A stretch of DNA of 61,830 bases from Gemmata sp. Its GTDB lineage: Bacteria > Planctomycetota > Planctomycetia > Gemmatales > Gemmataceae. The position numbers and the translations under genes were made by a program. How positions within the stretch are numbered: the stretch's first letter is position 1; every line of letters starts with the position of its first letter. The notes under the pieces were generated by a model that did not search any database, had not been told where the DNA came from, and saw only the letters and a list, made by a program, of their open reading frames with translations. The stretch covers positions 1 to 61,830 of the forward strand of contig JANWYJ010000063.1 in the NCBI GenBank assembly GCA_025055115.1, written 5' to 3'. This document shows positions 9,302-20,113 of the stretch, piece by piece.

Positions 9302-10003
9302 ATGCGTCGGTATCGATTTGTCGCCGTAATCGCGGTGGGACTGCTTTGGCCTCGCGTGGCTCAAGCCCTTGAACCGGTGCCGGTTGCGCCGATGCCGCGC
9401 GTGGCTCACAACTTCGCCCGCTGGGAAAAGAGCATCGCCGCTCACGAGCAAAGACTCCGAGAGAACCCGCCCAAGCCCCAGAGTGTGTTCTTTGTGGGCA
9501 GTTCGAGTATTGTCCGCTGGGATGTGGAGAAAGCTTTTCCCGGCAAAGGCTATGTGAATGTGGGGTTTGGGGGTTCGATCATTGCCGATAGCACTCACTT
9601 TGCGCCGCGGATCATCACCCCCTATCGTCCTGGAACGATCATCTTCTATGCTGGGGATAACGATATTGCCCGTGGCCATTCCGCCGAGCAAGTTCTCAAC
9701 GACTTCCAAAAATTCGTGGCCGTGGTGCGCCAAGACAATCCCGAGTGCCGCATTCTGTTCATCGCCATCAAGCCCAGTATCGCGCGGTGGAAACTCTACG
9801 AGGTGCAGAAGAAAGCCAATGCCCTGGTGAAAGACTTCTGCCAAAATGAGAAGGGCTTGGTGTTTGTGGATATTGTGCCGCGGATGCTCAACGCCGAGGG
9901 TCAGCCCATCGCCGAGTTGTTTGTCAAAGATGGACTGCATCTGTCCGACCAAGGCTACGAGTTATGGAATGCGGAAATCCGCAAGCTATTGCCCCAACGG
10001 TGA
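9302..10003 (+). CDS. Secreted SGNH/GDSL-type hydrolase
   Basis: A 233-aa GDSL-family esterase/lipase-like protein. The ATG at 9302 was chosen because GGAGGA precedes it and it opens a signal peptide (MRRYRFVAVIAVG, ending VAQA). Block I is VFFVGSSSIVRW, with the nucleophile Ser in the GSSS context. Block III is YAGDNDI (Asn). The C-terminal DGLHLSDQGY supplies the Asp-x-x-His pair. All catalytic positions are present, so it should be active in the periplasm or at the surface, but the acyl substrate is unknown. A relative is at 49381-50112. Confidence 0.9.
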   Translation: MRRYRFVAVIAVGLLWPRVAQALEPVPVAPMPRVAHNFARWEKSIAAHEQRLRENPPKPQSVFFVGSSSIVRWDVEKAFPGKGYVNVGFGGSIIADSTHFAPRIITPYRPGTIIFYAGDNDIARGHSAEQVLNDFQKFVAVVRQDNPECRILFIAIKPSIARWKLYEVQKKANALVKDFCQNEKGLVFVDIVPRMLNAEGQPIAELFVKDGLHLSDQGYELWNAEIRKLLPQR

Positions 10004-10193
10004 CAACCACCCACGATCGCGGAATTACACCTGATATACGAACCGCACAGACGCACCGCACGTTGATACTAACCCTGACAACCACCCATGATGGCGGAAT
10101 CATACGGCCACGGATGTGTTTTTTGAGACACGGATGTGTTTTTGGAGAGATGGACCTTGTCCCCACAGTGACAACCACTCAGGATGGACGAAT
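10001..10193. repeat. Three dispersed copies of a 25-bp element between convergent genes
   Basis: A 25-bp element beginning TGACAACCAC occurs at 10001-10025, 10076-10100 and 10169-10193. The first copy starts exactly on the TGA stop of the GDSL gene. The third ends at the terminal base of the convergent gene at 10193. Between copies two and three is an internal near-repeat (CACGGATGTGTTTTT, twice, 10109-10146). Confidence 0.85.
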
Positions 10194-11635
10194 CACACCC
10201 ACAGTTGCAACACGCGCAGTGCAGTTTCTTGCCACACCTCGAAGGCTTCGTCGCCGTCGAGTTCAGCCACCATGCCATCACCGGCACCAATGGCTGGGCG
10301 TGGACCACTCACGATAACCTCGGTCACACCGACATGTTCGATAGCCATCTCGAACGGTTCGGTGGCGATAGCAAGCGTATGCACTTGAGCCGTTCGAGCT
10401 AACTTCTTCAGATGGGCGATAGCGGCGGCCTTATCTGGTACTTCACACACTGCGCCATCGCCGCGCTCGATCGTTTCACGGAGCAGTATGCGCAACAGCT
10501 TGGCTTCTTCCGCCAACGGATTTTTCTCGCCTTCTTGCACAAACAGAACATCGAAGCGGATCGCGTCGTTACTGAGCCATTCGGTTAACTTCTCGATGAG
10601 GGCCACGATCAGTGATTGAACCAAAACGATCCGTTGGTAGGGGAGTTCGAGGTCTTTGCCGAGGCGAGTGGTGTAAAGATCGGGGAAGAGGACGAACACA
10701 AACGCGCGGCGACGGCGGAGGAACTGGTTTTCGTCGCGCGAATAGTAGAAGAGTTCGTCGCGAACGAATTTGATGTCGAACAAATCGGGGCTTTCGCGTT
10801 CCATGTACGCCAATTGGGAGTGCAACAGGCTTTCGATGGAACCGCGTGTGGCAATGGAGGTATAGCCGCCGACCGGATACTGATCGTCGTCGTGAATGCG
10901 GGTGGGCACTTCCTGGCGGCCAACGAGGGGTTTGACGGGTCGATTCGGCAGCCAGGCCAAGAATTTGGCAGTTGCCTGAAGAATTTGCCGGTGGGCGACA
11001 TATTGGCCCATGTCCGCCAGCGCGGTGCCTTGTTCGAGGGCGAGGATGTCGGCTTTGTCAAGCAACTCGACGATCCGTCGGCCCGCCGCGTTGATCGCGG
11101 TATACATCTCGATGAGAAGCGGCAGGGGGCCCTCGCGTTCGAGCAGGTCCCAGCCGGCGCGGAGAACTTCCTCGGGTAGACTATTCAGCTGCGCGCGGAT
11201 CACCGCGGGCGATAGCAGTACCCCAGGCAGAGCGGCTCGTTCGCGGATTTGATTGATGATATAGGCCAAGCCCCGGATGCGGTCGGTACCGCTATAGCGT
11301 CGCAGGGCGTTGCTGGCCCGTTCAAAGGTCCAGTCGGCGTAGAGTTTTCCCAAAATCTGGTCTTCATAACCGCGGCTGAGGGCCGGCGGCCAGCCAACAA
11401 CCGGTACAACTTCGTGCGGCCGCTGTTCAAAATCCAATCCCAACGCGACATGGCCCATATCCGCCACCACGCCAAGAGGAGGCAGGGGATGGCCGGCGGA
11501 AGCAATGGCCATAGCCCATTCTAAAGCTGGTTTTACCGTTGGGGCGGTCGGTTTGGTCGCCCGTTGCAGCCACAATCCTTGGAGGATGTACTGTGTCGCC
11601 GCGTCACGATCACGGAGTTCTCTCACAAGCTCCAT
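10193..11635 (-). CDS. Uncharacterised 480-aa protein
   Basis: I do not recognise this protein with confidence. It is soluble-looking, with no signal peptide or membrane span, and mostly helical in its first half (about 1-250). A central block looks conserved: DDDQYPVGGYTSI, RGSIESLLHSQLAYME and FDIKFVRDELFYYSRDEN (about 258-310). The last third has alternating strand and helix (FVFVLFPDL, IRFDVLFVQEG) like a Rossmann or vWA-type domain. A remote link to helper proteins of AAA+/vWA ternary systems crossed my mind, but I cannot support it. The ATG at 11635 follows an AGAAGG site. It is convergent with the GDSL gene and divergent from the barrel-protein gene. Confidence 0.75.
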   Translation of the reverse strand: MELVRELRDRDAATQYILQGLWLQRATKPTAPTVKPALEWAMAIASAGHPLPPLGVVADMGHVALGLDFEQRPHEVVPVVGWPPALSRGYEDQILGKLYADWTFERASNALRRYSGTDRIRGLAYIINQIRERAALPGVLLSPAVIRAQLNSLPEEVLRAGWDLLEREGPLPLLIEMYTAINAAGRRIVELLDKADILALEQGTALADMGQYVAHRQILQATAKFLAWLPNRPVKPLVGRQEVPTRIHDDDQYPVGGYTSIATRGSIESLLHSQLAYMERESPDLFDIKFVRDELFYYSRDENQFLRRRRAFVFVLFPDLYTTRLGKDLELPYQRIVLVQSLIVALIEKLTEWLSNDAIRFDVLFVQEGEKNPLAEEAKLLRILLRETIERGDGAVCEVPDKAAAIAHLKKLARTAQVHTLAIATEPFEMAIEHVGVTEVIVSGPRPAIGAGDGMVAELDGDEAFEVWQETALRVLQLWV

Positions 11636-11924
11636 TCGGCCTTCTCTGCCCTCCCGAGGGTTCCTGCCGCAGTTACCTCATCCACTTATATCGCCGCTGC
11701 AGCCTTTCACCAAACTCCGTTGTCAAGAAATCCCCAACCGTGGGGGAAAAATGCCTGACCGTCGGGGGGTATAACTTTATTTGACAAGTGAATTGTGCCA
11801 CAGCTTGCTTTCAGCAAAGTCGTTAAAGTTTACTGGGCTTCGTGACGATTTTAAGCCCGACGTGTGGTTGAAGCGAACGGTAATCGGCTGTCGCGGGGTG
11901 TCGCGGTGGCTGGGCGAGGGGCGC

Positions 11925-12959
11925 ATGAAGTTCACGCGATTCCTTCTTCCCGGATGGATGCTCGCAGCATTCGCTGCCGCGGCGGCAGCGCAAGAGCGTC
12001 TGTCGCCTCCGGCGGATGTGATTCCCTCCGTACTACCGATGAACGCGGAGCAAGCTGCCAGCGCCATCCGGAACCGCTTGGCGGCCGAACGAACGGCTCC
12101 GCCACCGGCCGGCCCGCTGCGGATGGCCAGCTTGGAACAAATGGCCACATCAGCAGGGCCTTCTGCCGAAACCACCAACCCAATGGGCACGTTGATGGGT
12201 TTCTCAGGTCCAACTGGGGAATGGCCGGGCCTGCCTCCGGGGAGTTATCCCAGCCCTTACTATGTCGATGGCCCCGGTTGTTGCGGTCCGTTGGGCCGCA
12301 ACGGCCGGATTGGCTACGAATTCTATACCTATACTGGTGTTAATCTCCCCTTTGGCGACGGCCTCCCGGAGTACATGAACGCGGGCTGGACCGTCGGGGG
12401 GGGACTACGCACCTTGCTCTTCAATGCGTCGCATACCGCGGCCTGGACGATCGACTTTGGCGTCAGCTACACACATAACTGGGCGGCGGGCACCGATGAC
12501 CCAGTCAACTTGTTCCTGCGTTCACCGCCGTTGGTCAATCCCTTCACTGGTGTCGCCACGCCGCAGCCCGACCGCCTCACCTTCACCGCGATCCGCGAGG
12601 TGCATCGCACCAGTTTCAACTACAACCTGGGCCGCGATGTGTGGTTGTGGGGTAGCGGAGATACCGGCCGCATGACGAGCACCAATTGGCGGGTGGGGGC
12701 ATGGGTTGGCGGACGCTACGGAACTTCCCACGTCGATCAAATCCCGCTCGATGAGATTGATGGCTACTCCCGGCGGCAGAATGTCTTTTTGGGAGTGGCA
12801 GTGGGCGTTCACTCGACATGGGATATCCCGATGGGCGGATGGATTCTCTTCGGTGGTGTGCGGACTGAATACGTACACGACTGGACGAATCTCACCCCAC
12901 CCTTGGAAGGGAATATCCACAATGTGAATCTGCAAGTGACTTTCGGTATTCGGTACTAA
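11925..12959 (+). CDS. Outer-membrane beta-barrel-like protein (BBP7-like)
   Basis: A 344-aa secreted protein. The ATG at 11925 opens a signal peptide (MKFTRFLLPGW followed by an Ala-rich core to about residue 23) and follows GCGAGGGG. A Pro-rich linker (about 45-105) precedes a Gly- and aromatic-rich domain with alternating strands such as TVGGGLRTLLF, WTIDFGVSYTHNW and GWILFGGVRTEYVHDW. It ends with an aromatic-terminated strand (VTFGIRY), the hallmark of outer-membrane barrels. It resembles planctomycete BBP7-type barrel proteins. The role is unknown. An intrinsic terminator follows at 13004-13039. Confidence 0.75.
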   Translation: MKFTRFLLPGWMLAAFAAAAAAQERLSPPADVIPSVLPMNAEQAASAIRNRLAAERTAPPPAGPLRMASLEQMATSAGPSAETTNPMGTLMGFSGPTGEWPGLPPGSYPSPYYVDGPGCCGPLGRNGRIGYEFYTYTGVNLPFGDGLPEYMNAGWTVGGGLRTLLFNASHTAAWTIDFGVSYTHNWAAGTDDPVNLFLRSPPLVNPFTGVATPQPDRLTFTAIREVHRTSFNYNLGRDVWLWGSGDTGRMTSTNWRVGAWVGGRYGTSHVDQIPLDEIDGYSRRQNVFLGVAVGVHSTWDIPMGGWILFGGVRTEYVHDWTNLTPPLEGNIHNVNLQVTFGIRY

Positions 12960-13003
12960 CCGACAACGGTTCACGAGCCGGTGGGGAGGGGGACCACACC
13001 GGT

Positions 13004-13039
13004 ACGGCCCCGCGGTCGAACAGACCGTGGGGCCGTTTT
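13004..13039 (+). terminator. Rho-independent terminator
   Basis: Arms 13004-13016 and 13024-13036 form a 13-bp GC-rich stem (one G-T pair) with a 7-base loop, followed by TTTT. It is placed 45 bases after the stop of the barrel-protein gene. Confidence 0.8.
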
Positions 13040-13043
13040 CCTG

Positions 13044-13116
13044 ACACGATGCCGCAGGATCAACCTTAATACGATGCCGTCGGATCAACCTTAACACGAT
13101 GCCGTCGGATCAACCC
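13044..13116. repeat. 25-bp tandem repeat, three copies
   Basis: The unit ACACGATGCCGTCGGATCAA plus CCTTA occurs at 13044-13068, 13069-13093 and (shortened) 13094-13116, with one or two differences. It lies between the terminator and the TPP riboswitch. Confidence 0.9.
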
Positions 13117-13200
13117 GTTGGCAGTCCCCCAACACCGACAGCCTTCGCCCGCTCGTTTTCGTTTGGACGCGGCCACTGCCCTGGGCATACAAAAACTCTA

Positions 13201-14692
<1,492 letters not shown>

Positions 14693-14790
14693 AGCGGCTT
14701 GGCGTCCCCCTGCGCCGGGGGGCAACCTGCGGTGAAAAACGACGGAAAATCAAGGCTGATAAAGCCTTCGGTCTGGCAGCCACCGTTGGC

Positions 14791-17700
14791 TCAGACCTCC
14801 GGCGGTGCCTGCCAGGCCACATCGATCCGGGCATGCGGTGGGTGGTCGGCATCGAGATTCTGATAGGCGTCGCGGGCGTGGGGGCCGAGCTGTGGCAGAT
14901 CGGTGAGCGGCACCTGCGGAAACTCGCGATAAAAGAGGATGTCGTCGGCTAAGGGAGCGGTGACCAATTCATGATGAGGAAAGGTTTGCCGCGTCAGGTC
15001 AATAAGGCGTTGCCCTTCCTCGCTTGGTGGGGCTTGCAGCACGATCAGTTCGGAGGGGCGCGAACCCGGAACGGTGAGAGTGGGAGCTGATTCATCGAAG
15101 GCTTCCGCCAGAATCTTCACCGCGCTGCCATCTTCGGTCCGCAAGCGGAAAAAGACCGTGGCCGGGTCGGAATGATCGAGGAGGCTATCCAACAATTCGC
15201 GTGATCGTCGCAGCAGAAGGTCCCGGAAAGCTGGTCCTTTCTCGGCCGGTTTCAAACAGACATGGCCTAGCCCGCGGAACTTGCGTTTTACGTCGTTTTG
15301 CAGAGATTCTTCCCAAGTCCGTAGCTGTTCGGCGGGTAATTGGGCCAAAAAGGCCTCGACCGCCGCACCAATATTGTGACAGCCGTCGGGCAGAATCAAC
15401 TTTCCCAGACCGATCGGAGAAACCGCCGCCTGCATAGTTTTGGCGATGGCCGCATTCATTTCGACTATGGCGGCGCGGCAGCCGTTGAGTTCCCGCAGAT
15501 ATTCGGGCACGTTCTCAAGAAGCTTGCGGTACAGCGACAAGCCCATATCGAGAAAGTGCAATTGCAGCCGTTTGCGGGGATAGACGCGGAGCAATTCCAC
15601 AGCTTCTGCGGCATTGGCCTTCCGGTGGACGGTGGCCGCAATCCCGGTAGCGTCCAAGGCGGCAATGGCGTGGATCAGCCGGCTGTAGGTGGTGCGCAGT
15701 TCTCGGTCGAGTTCGTCGCGGATCGGCTCGAGGACCTCAATCTGCCGTTTGAGCCGTTGCCCGAGTTGCCGCGTGGCTTCTTCGGCAGCTGCCAAGCGAT
15801 ATTCCGGCACTTCGAGGAAGGTGGCCGCCATCACCGCCACCTGACTTTCCCATTCTTTCGTGTGGTTTTCAAACTCGTGATCCAAAGCGGTGATCAGCGA
15901 GCCGCTGGTCGTGGTATCCCCTTCAGGTTTGCCCACCAGGCCAATGACCTGTTCAAAAACGATGCAGACACTCGCGGTATCGAGCCGTCCGCCGGAGGGT
16001 GTACGGGTCCGCAGTGGATCGACGAGGGCATCAAAAACCCGCTCCGGTTCATCTTTGAGGATGGTCCGGGCTGTATTCTCCAGAGTTTCAATGAGGGATT
16101 CAAAATTCAGTCGCCGTTGCAGCCATTGCTGTTGGACCCATTCCCCCACGGCGTCTTTGACGGCCGTGGCGTCCTTGCTAGTCCATTGTTGCAACAGTTT
16201 TTGGGCCAGACGAACGGTGGCGGTGGCCAGCAGTTCGTTCCGCGGCCAACTGAGGCGGAAAAGGCCGTAGGTTTGGCAACAGGGAACCGCAACGGGGTTG
16301 TTCTGGAGGAACTTATCGCGGTCGGTATCAACGATGCGGCCCGCGGGGGTGAGCAGTTCTTGGTAAAGGGTGCGGGCGGCGGTACCTAATACGGGGTCGG
16401 TCGCTCCGGCCTCGGCGTTGGGAGGTAATTGTAACACGGCGACACGAGCAAATGGGGCGTCGCCATCTGTGAGGGGGGCTTCCATCTTGTCGAAAGCGGC
16501 CTGATAGCGGCTAGCTTTCGACTGGAAATGGTACAATTCCGCCAACGCGGCGTACGTATTGCCCAACGCGGGTGTGCGCGGGACGCGGACGCCGGCCGGA
16601 GGGACGAAGAACACTCCGCACACTTCCGGTTTGAGATAACCAACTTGCCGCAATTCATGGCGAATCAGATAGGCGACATCCAAGAACATCCCGCTGCCGG
16701 TTCCGCCCGCTAGATTGGCCACGACATACGCCCGCGGTCGATTGCTACGCAAGCCCAATTGGGTGATATGATCGGCTTGAAGCAGAGCATCATCGGTGAG
16801 GAAAGTCTCGATTTCTTGGCGAATGCGTTGGGCAATCACGCGGTAGTGATCAATGAGGGCAAGCCGACCGAAGGCACGCACGCCGCGGGTCGGGCCGGGG
16901 TGGCGTGGCAACTTGTAAAGCACGCCGTGCGGCATCCATTGTTCGACCGATGGCAGCGAATCCCGCTGCAGATAGTGGGTGGAGCGATTCAAGCGGGCGG
17001 CGATGATTTCCCGGGGCGAGAAGGCCGCTGGGTCGTCGCTCGAAACGGTAATGTCCGGGTCCGTATCGATATACAGGGTGCGAATGTGTGGGGTTCGAGC
17101 GGGGGAGCCGTAGCGGGCCGCGATGAGTCGCTTGAATTGTTCCACAACCCGTCGCCCGGTTTGCCCAAGTGCGACGATCAATGCTGGGAGAAGGACGCCC
17201 TCGCCGGTTTTTTCGGGGGGGGCCAAACCCAGGCTGCCCATCCGAGCGGTTTGAAAAATCAGCGGGCGCGACAGGGTTTGCGCAGGGTTATTCCCAGCCG
17301 TTGCGGGGGTGACTAACCGGGGGGTGGACGTCGGGGTGACGATGGCCAGTCCGGGGGTTGAACCACCCGGTTTGATCAAGGGGGGTAGGGTGGCGGGAGC
17401 CGGCGTGCGGTCGCGAACAGCTGGGGTCGTTCGTACTGGAGCGGTCCCGGCTCCCATGCCGGCCATGCGTGTGGCTTGCGAGGAATCGGGGGCTATCACC
17501 GCCTCCGGGGCTGCGGGCACGGCAGGGGCGGCACTGCCTTGGAGCATTGTTGGCACGCTCGAGTCGCCCGGCGAACGCGCGGCTACCGCCGAGGCCACCG
17601 GAACAGTCGCTCCCATCGAGCGTACCTCCGGCAGGTCGCCCGATTTCAGCGCCCGGACCAAATCGGTGCACGTGGGCCAACGTTGTTCAGGGATTTTCGC

Positions 17701-18477
17701 CAACGCCCGGCTGATGATCGGTCGATCCGCGGGAGGAAGCGCGGTCAAATCCGGGGTGCCGTTCAAATGCTGCATCAACAATTGCCGCGTGTTCGTCCCG
17801 GTGAACGGTCGGCAGCCGGTCAGCAGTTCCTGGAACACAATCGCCAGGCTGTATTGGTCGGAGTAACGCGAGACCCAACCTTCGAATGTTTCCGGCGCAG
17901 CATAGACGGGTGTCACCCCCCCGGTCACGGTCGCCTTGACCCCTTCCAGAACCTTCGCCAAACCAAAATCCGCGACTTTGATGTGGTTGAAGACCAAAAA
18001 CAGGTTCTGTGGCTTAATGTCGAGGTGCTGAATCTGATAGTGGTTGTTCATCAGGTCCAGCGCTTCGGCGGTTTCCTCCATGTAGCGGAGCAGTTCGTCG
18101 CGGGGAATGCCCGGCAAGCCTTGTCCGCGGCATTCGCGAAAGCGGTCCCACAGGTTGCGGTCGGCCAGCTCCATCACAATAATCAGCTGACCATCAATGA
18201 CGCGAACTTGTTCCAGCGACAAGATATACGGGTGACGAATCCCTTTGACCCGTTCCAAGGCTTTGGCTTCTTGCTCCGCGGGCCGGCTTTCTTCATCCAA
18301 TTCGTCCAAATTGCCAAAGACAAACTTCGCTGCCTTCAACAACCCGCCAGGCGCCTCCACTTTCCAAACTTCGCCAAAACCGCCTCGCCCCAAGCGCTCG
18401 ATGAGCCGGTAGCCCTTCAACGGACCGGGTAACTCTTCTTGACTCACCAGACGAACCGGCATGTTGAATTTCAGCAA
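14791..18477 (-). CDS. Serine/threonine kinase fused to a tubulin-like GTPase domain
   Basis: A 1228-aa protein. Residues about 23-277 form a Hanks-type kinase: LGRGGFGEVW at 29-38, Lys51, HLDIKPQN at 151-158 and DFG at 170-172. The catalytic loop reads HLD instead of HRD. A Pro/Ala/Thr-rich linker covers about 281-425. From about 427 the sequence resembles bacterial tubulin-like proteins: an ALGQTGRRV nucleotide loop at 436-444, YIDTDP at 469-474 and the tubulin signature GGTGSG at 591-596. The rest (about 700-1228) is long and mostly helical. No membrane span is evident. The kinase might regulate, or be controlled by, a GTP-dependent polymer. The fusion is seen directly; the role is inference. 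Confidence 0.85.
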   Translation of the reverse strand: MLKFNMPVRLVSQEELPGPLKGYRLIERLGRGGFGEVWKVEAPGGLLKAAKFVFGNLDELDEESRPAEQEAKALERVKGIRHPYILSLEQVRVIDGQLIIVMELADRNLWDRFRECRGQGLPGIPRDELLRYMEETAEALDLMNNHYQIQHLDIKPQNLFLVFNHIKVADFGLAKVLEGVKATVTGGVTPVYAAPETFEGWVSRYSDQYSLAIVFQELLTGCRPFTGTNTRQLLMQHLNGTPDLTALPPADRPIISRALAKIPEQRWPTCTDLVRALKSGDLPEVRSMGATVPVASAVAARSPGDSSVPTMLQGSAAPAVPAAPEAVIAPDSSQATRMAGMGAGTAPVRTTPAVRDRTPAPATLPPLIKPGGSTPGLAIVTPTSTPRLVTPATAGNNPAQTLSRPLIFQTARMGSLGLAPPEKTGEGVLLPALIVALGQTGRRVVEQFKRLIAARYGSPARTPHIRTLYIDTDPDITVSSDDPAAFSPREIIAARLNRSTHYLQRDSLPSVEQWMPHGVLYKLPRHPGPTRGVRAFGRLALIDHYRVIAQRIRQEIETFLTDDALLQADHITQLGLRSNRPRAYVVANLAGGTGSGMFLDVAYLIRHELRQVGYLKPEVCGVFFVPPAGVRVPRTPALGNTYAALAELYHFQSKASRYQAAFDKMEAPLTDGDAPFARVAVLQLPPNAEAGATDPVLGTAARTLYQELLTPAGRIVDTDRDKFLQNNPVAVPCCQTYGLFRLSWPRNELLATATVRLAQKLLQQWTSKDATAVKDAVGEWVQQQWLQRRLNFESLIETLENTARTILKDEPERVFDALVDPLRTRTPSGGRLDTASVCIVFEQVIGLVGKPEGDTTTSGSLITALDHEFENHTKEWESQVAVMAATFLEVPEYRLAAAEEATRQLGQRLKRQIEVLEPIRDELDRELRTTYSRLIHAIAALDATGIAATVHRKANAAEAVELLRVYPRKRLQLHFLDMGLSLYRKLLENVPEYLRELNGCRAAIVEMNAAIAKTMQAAVSPIGLGKLILPDGCHNIGAAVEAFLAQLPAEQLRTWEESLQNDVKRKFRGLGHVCLKPAEKGPAFRDLLLRRSRELLDSLLDHSDPATVFFRLRTEDGSAVKILAEAFDESAPTLTVPGSRPSELIVLQAPPSEEGQRLIDLTRQTFPHHELVTAPLADDILFYREFPQVPLTDLPQLGPHARDAYQNLDADHPPHARIDVAWQAPPEV

Positions 18478-19010
18478 GGGATGAAGACGTACTGTCAGCG
18501 GCGTTACCGGCGGTGGGCGAAATACCGGCTACTAGTCTGTAGCTCAGATCGCCCCAAGAAGCAAAAAAGGATGTTGAGCGACACGAAAGTTTTTCCGGCC
18601 CCAATGGGAATTTTCTCCCTTGGGCGCGAATTTCTCGATGTTTCGCCCTCAGTAGCTATGGGCAATCCGACAGGTCAGCGGTAGGACAACAAAAGAACGC
18701 CGAAACGCGTCGATCTGCGCCGCAGTGTCGGAGATTCGCACAACCCAACGGAGGGAAGCTTCTCACCAACCCTTGGCTCGACCTGTTGGCGGTTCGGCTG
18801 GGGACAATCATTCGATATTGCGAGGGGATGAACTGTGAACCGTCCCGGATTCCCAAAACCCGCCCCGGCCTCCGCCAACCGCCGCCATGACGCCGAGGTG
18901 CTTTCTTCGCAGAGGTTTGCCGAATTCGTGTTCCCAAACCCCCCGCCGATGGCTTATCATGCGGACCTTGAACGTACGTTCTTCATCCCGGTGAAAGGAA
19001 TCACCTGTTT
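18478..19010. other. 533-bp divergent intergenic region, nothing recognised
   Basis: It separates the minus-strand kinase-tubulin gene from mfnB. I see no coding frame with convincing content, no repeat family and no RNA gene. Promoters for both flanking genes are expected here. The only clear signal is an AAAGGA ribosome-binding stretch just before the mfnB ATG. Confidence 0.5.
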
Positions 19011-19721
19011 ATGACGACCACACCCGGATTATTAGTCAGTGTCCGTTCGGCCGAGGAAGTCGCTGCGGCCTTGGCAGGTGGAGCGGATATTATCGACGTG
19101 AAGGAACCTTCCAAAGGTCCACTGGCCCCGGCGGAAGCCGAAGTGGTTGCCGCGGTGATCGATGCCGTCAACGGCCGGGTGCCGGTGAGTGCAGCGTTGG
19201 GCGAATGGTCGCCGCATGCCATCACGGAGGCCCACTGGCATCTGGAATTACCACTGCAGTATGTGAAATGGGGCCTGGCGGGCTATGCCCACACACCCGG
19301 TTGGGGTGAAGACCTCCTGGAAACTCGACGTGAACTGCCCATATCCACGGAAATGGTACTGGTGGCTTATGCCGATTGGGAACGGGCCAAGTCGATTCCT
19401 CCGGCGGAAGTGGCGAAATTCGCACGGCGGTTCCGCTTCAAAGCGTTTCTGCTCGACACCTTCGGCAAAGATGGCCGAACACTGCTCGATTTCCTGAAGC
19501 CTGCTGACCTTGCGGAGATTGTTGACGGGCTGAAACGGGCCGATATCACCGTCGCTCTCGGTGGGGCCTTACGGCCGGAGCATCTCAAACAGCTCAAAGG
19601 AATGACACCACACTATTATGCCGTGCGAACCTCGGTGTGTGCGGCGAACAAACGCGACGGTGTCATCGACGCCACCCGCGTTCGGAAGTGGAAGGAACTG
19701 CTGGCGGCCGTCAAAGTGTAA
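19011..19721 (+). CDS. mfnB: (5-formylfuran-3-yl)methyl phosphate synthase
   Basis: A 236-aa MfnB-family enzyme that condenses two glyceraldehyde-3-phosphates into the furan precursor of methanofuran-type cofactors. It opens with LLVSVRSAEEV and DIIDVKEPSKG, the family start. Lys31, Lys86 (in YVKWGLAGY) and Lys153 (in DTFGKDG) sit where the methanogen enzyme has its catalytic lysines (27, 85 and 155 in the archaeal protein, from memory). Planctomycetes are known to carry tetrahydromethanopterin/methanofuran-linked C1 genes, and this fits. No other C1 gene is adjacent. The ATG follows AAAGGA. Confidence 0.9.
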   Translation: MTTTPGLLVSVRSAEEVAAALAGGADIIDVKEPSKGPLAPAEAEVVAAVIDAVNGRVPVSAALGEWSPHAITEAHWHLELPLQYVKWGLAGYAHTPGWGEDLLETRRELPISTEMVLVAYADWERAKSIPPAEVAKFARRFRFKAFLLDTFGKDGRTLLDFLKPADLAEIVDGLKRADITVALGGALRPEHLKQLKGMTPHYYAVRTSVCAANKRDGVIDATRVRKWKELLAAVKV

Positions 19722-20113
19722 CATTCGCGCAAGCCCTAAGGGAGGGCGACAAGGCCTTCCCCCGTAGGGAGGGACGTGACCCTGAGGCGCGCGTCAGTTC
19801 TGGCGGTGGTGGCGGGCGATAGGGGCCTTCCCCCGTGGGGTGGGGGCGTGACCCCGCGGCCACACGCAGCGCAGACCGCACCCGTTTGGCAAATACGGCC
19901 CGTTCCCAAACTGTCGATTTGAGAATTCTGACTGATTGTTGATGAACTGAGACCGAACCTTTTGTTGATGAATTGAGACGAACCTTGGCCGATATGAGCT
20001 ATTCCCGAACTGTTGGCGGGACTGACCATAGAGTTCAGCGCACCCGACTGATCATGGCGCGTCATAGCCCCCAAATCCCGAACTGTTGGCGGGACTGACC
20101 ACAGGGTTCAGCG
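19722..20113. repeat. 392-bp gap with paired imperfect repeats
   Basis: No gene seen. Three duplicated phrases are visible: GGCCTTCCCCCGT followed by GGG and CGTGACCC (around 19750-19780 and 19822-19855), a GA-rich phrase with GAATTGAGACGAACCTT-like copies near 19945-19986, and a roughly 37-bp near-identical pair beginning CCCGAACTGTTGGCGGGACT (around 20005-20041 and 20076-20112). The last copy ends at the start codon of the next gene. Confidence 0.65.

Noticed and set aside
10193-11635. Membership of an AAA+/vWA immune ternary system
   Set aside because: No AAA+ ATPase, vWA protein or protease lies nearby, and I cannot confirm any domain homology.
11781-11803. TTGACA promoter upstream of the barrel-protein gene
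   Set aside because: No acceptable -10 hexamer occurs at 16-18 bases downstream.
13044-13116. Possible CRISPR-like array of three 25-bp units
   Set aside because: The copies are directly adjacent with no spacers.
15340-16389. Plus-strand frame (349 codons) under the kinase-tubulin gene
   Set aside because: It lies inside the helical part of a confident gene and has no family resemblance.
18536-18560. tRNA-like phrase (CTGTAGCTCAGAT)
   Set aside because: No anticodon arm, T-loop or acceptor pairing follows within a tRNA length.
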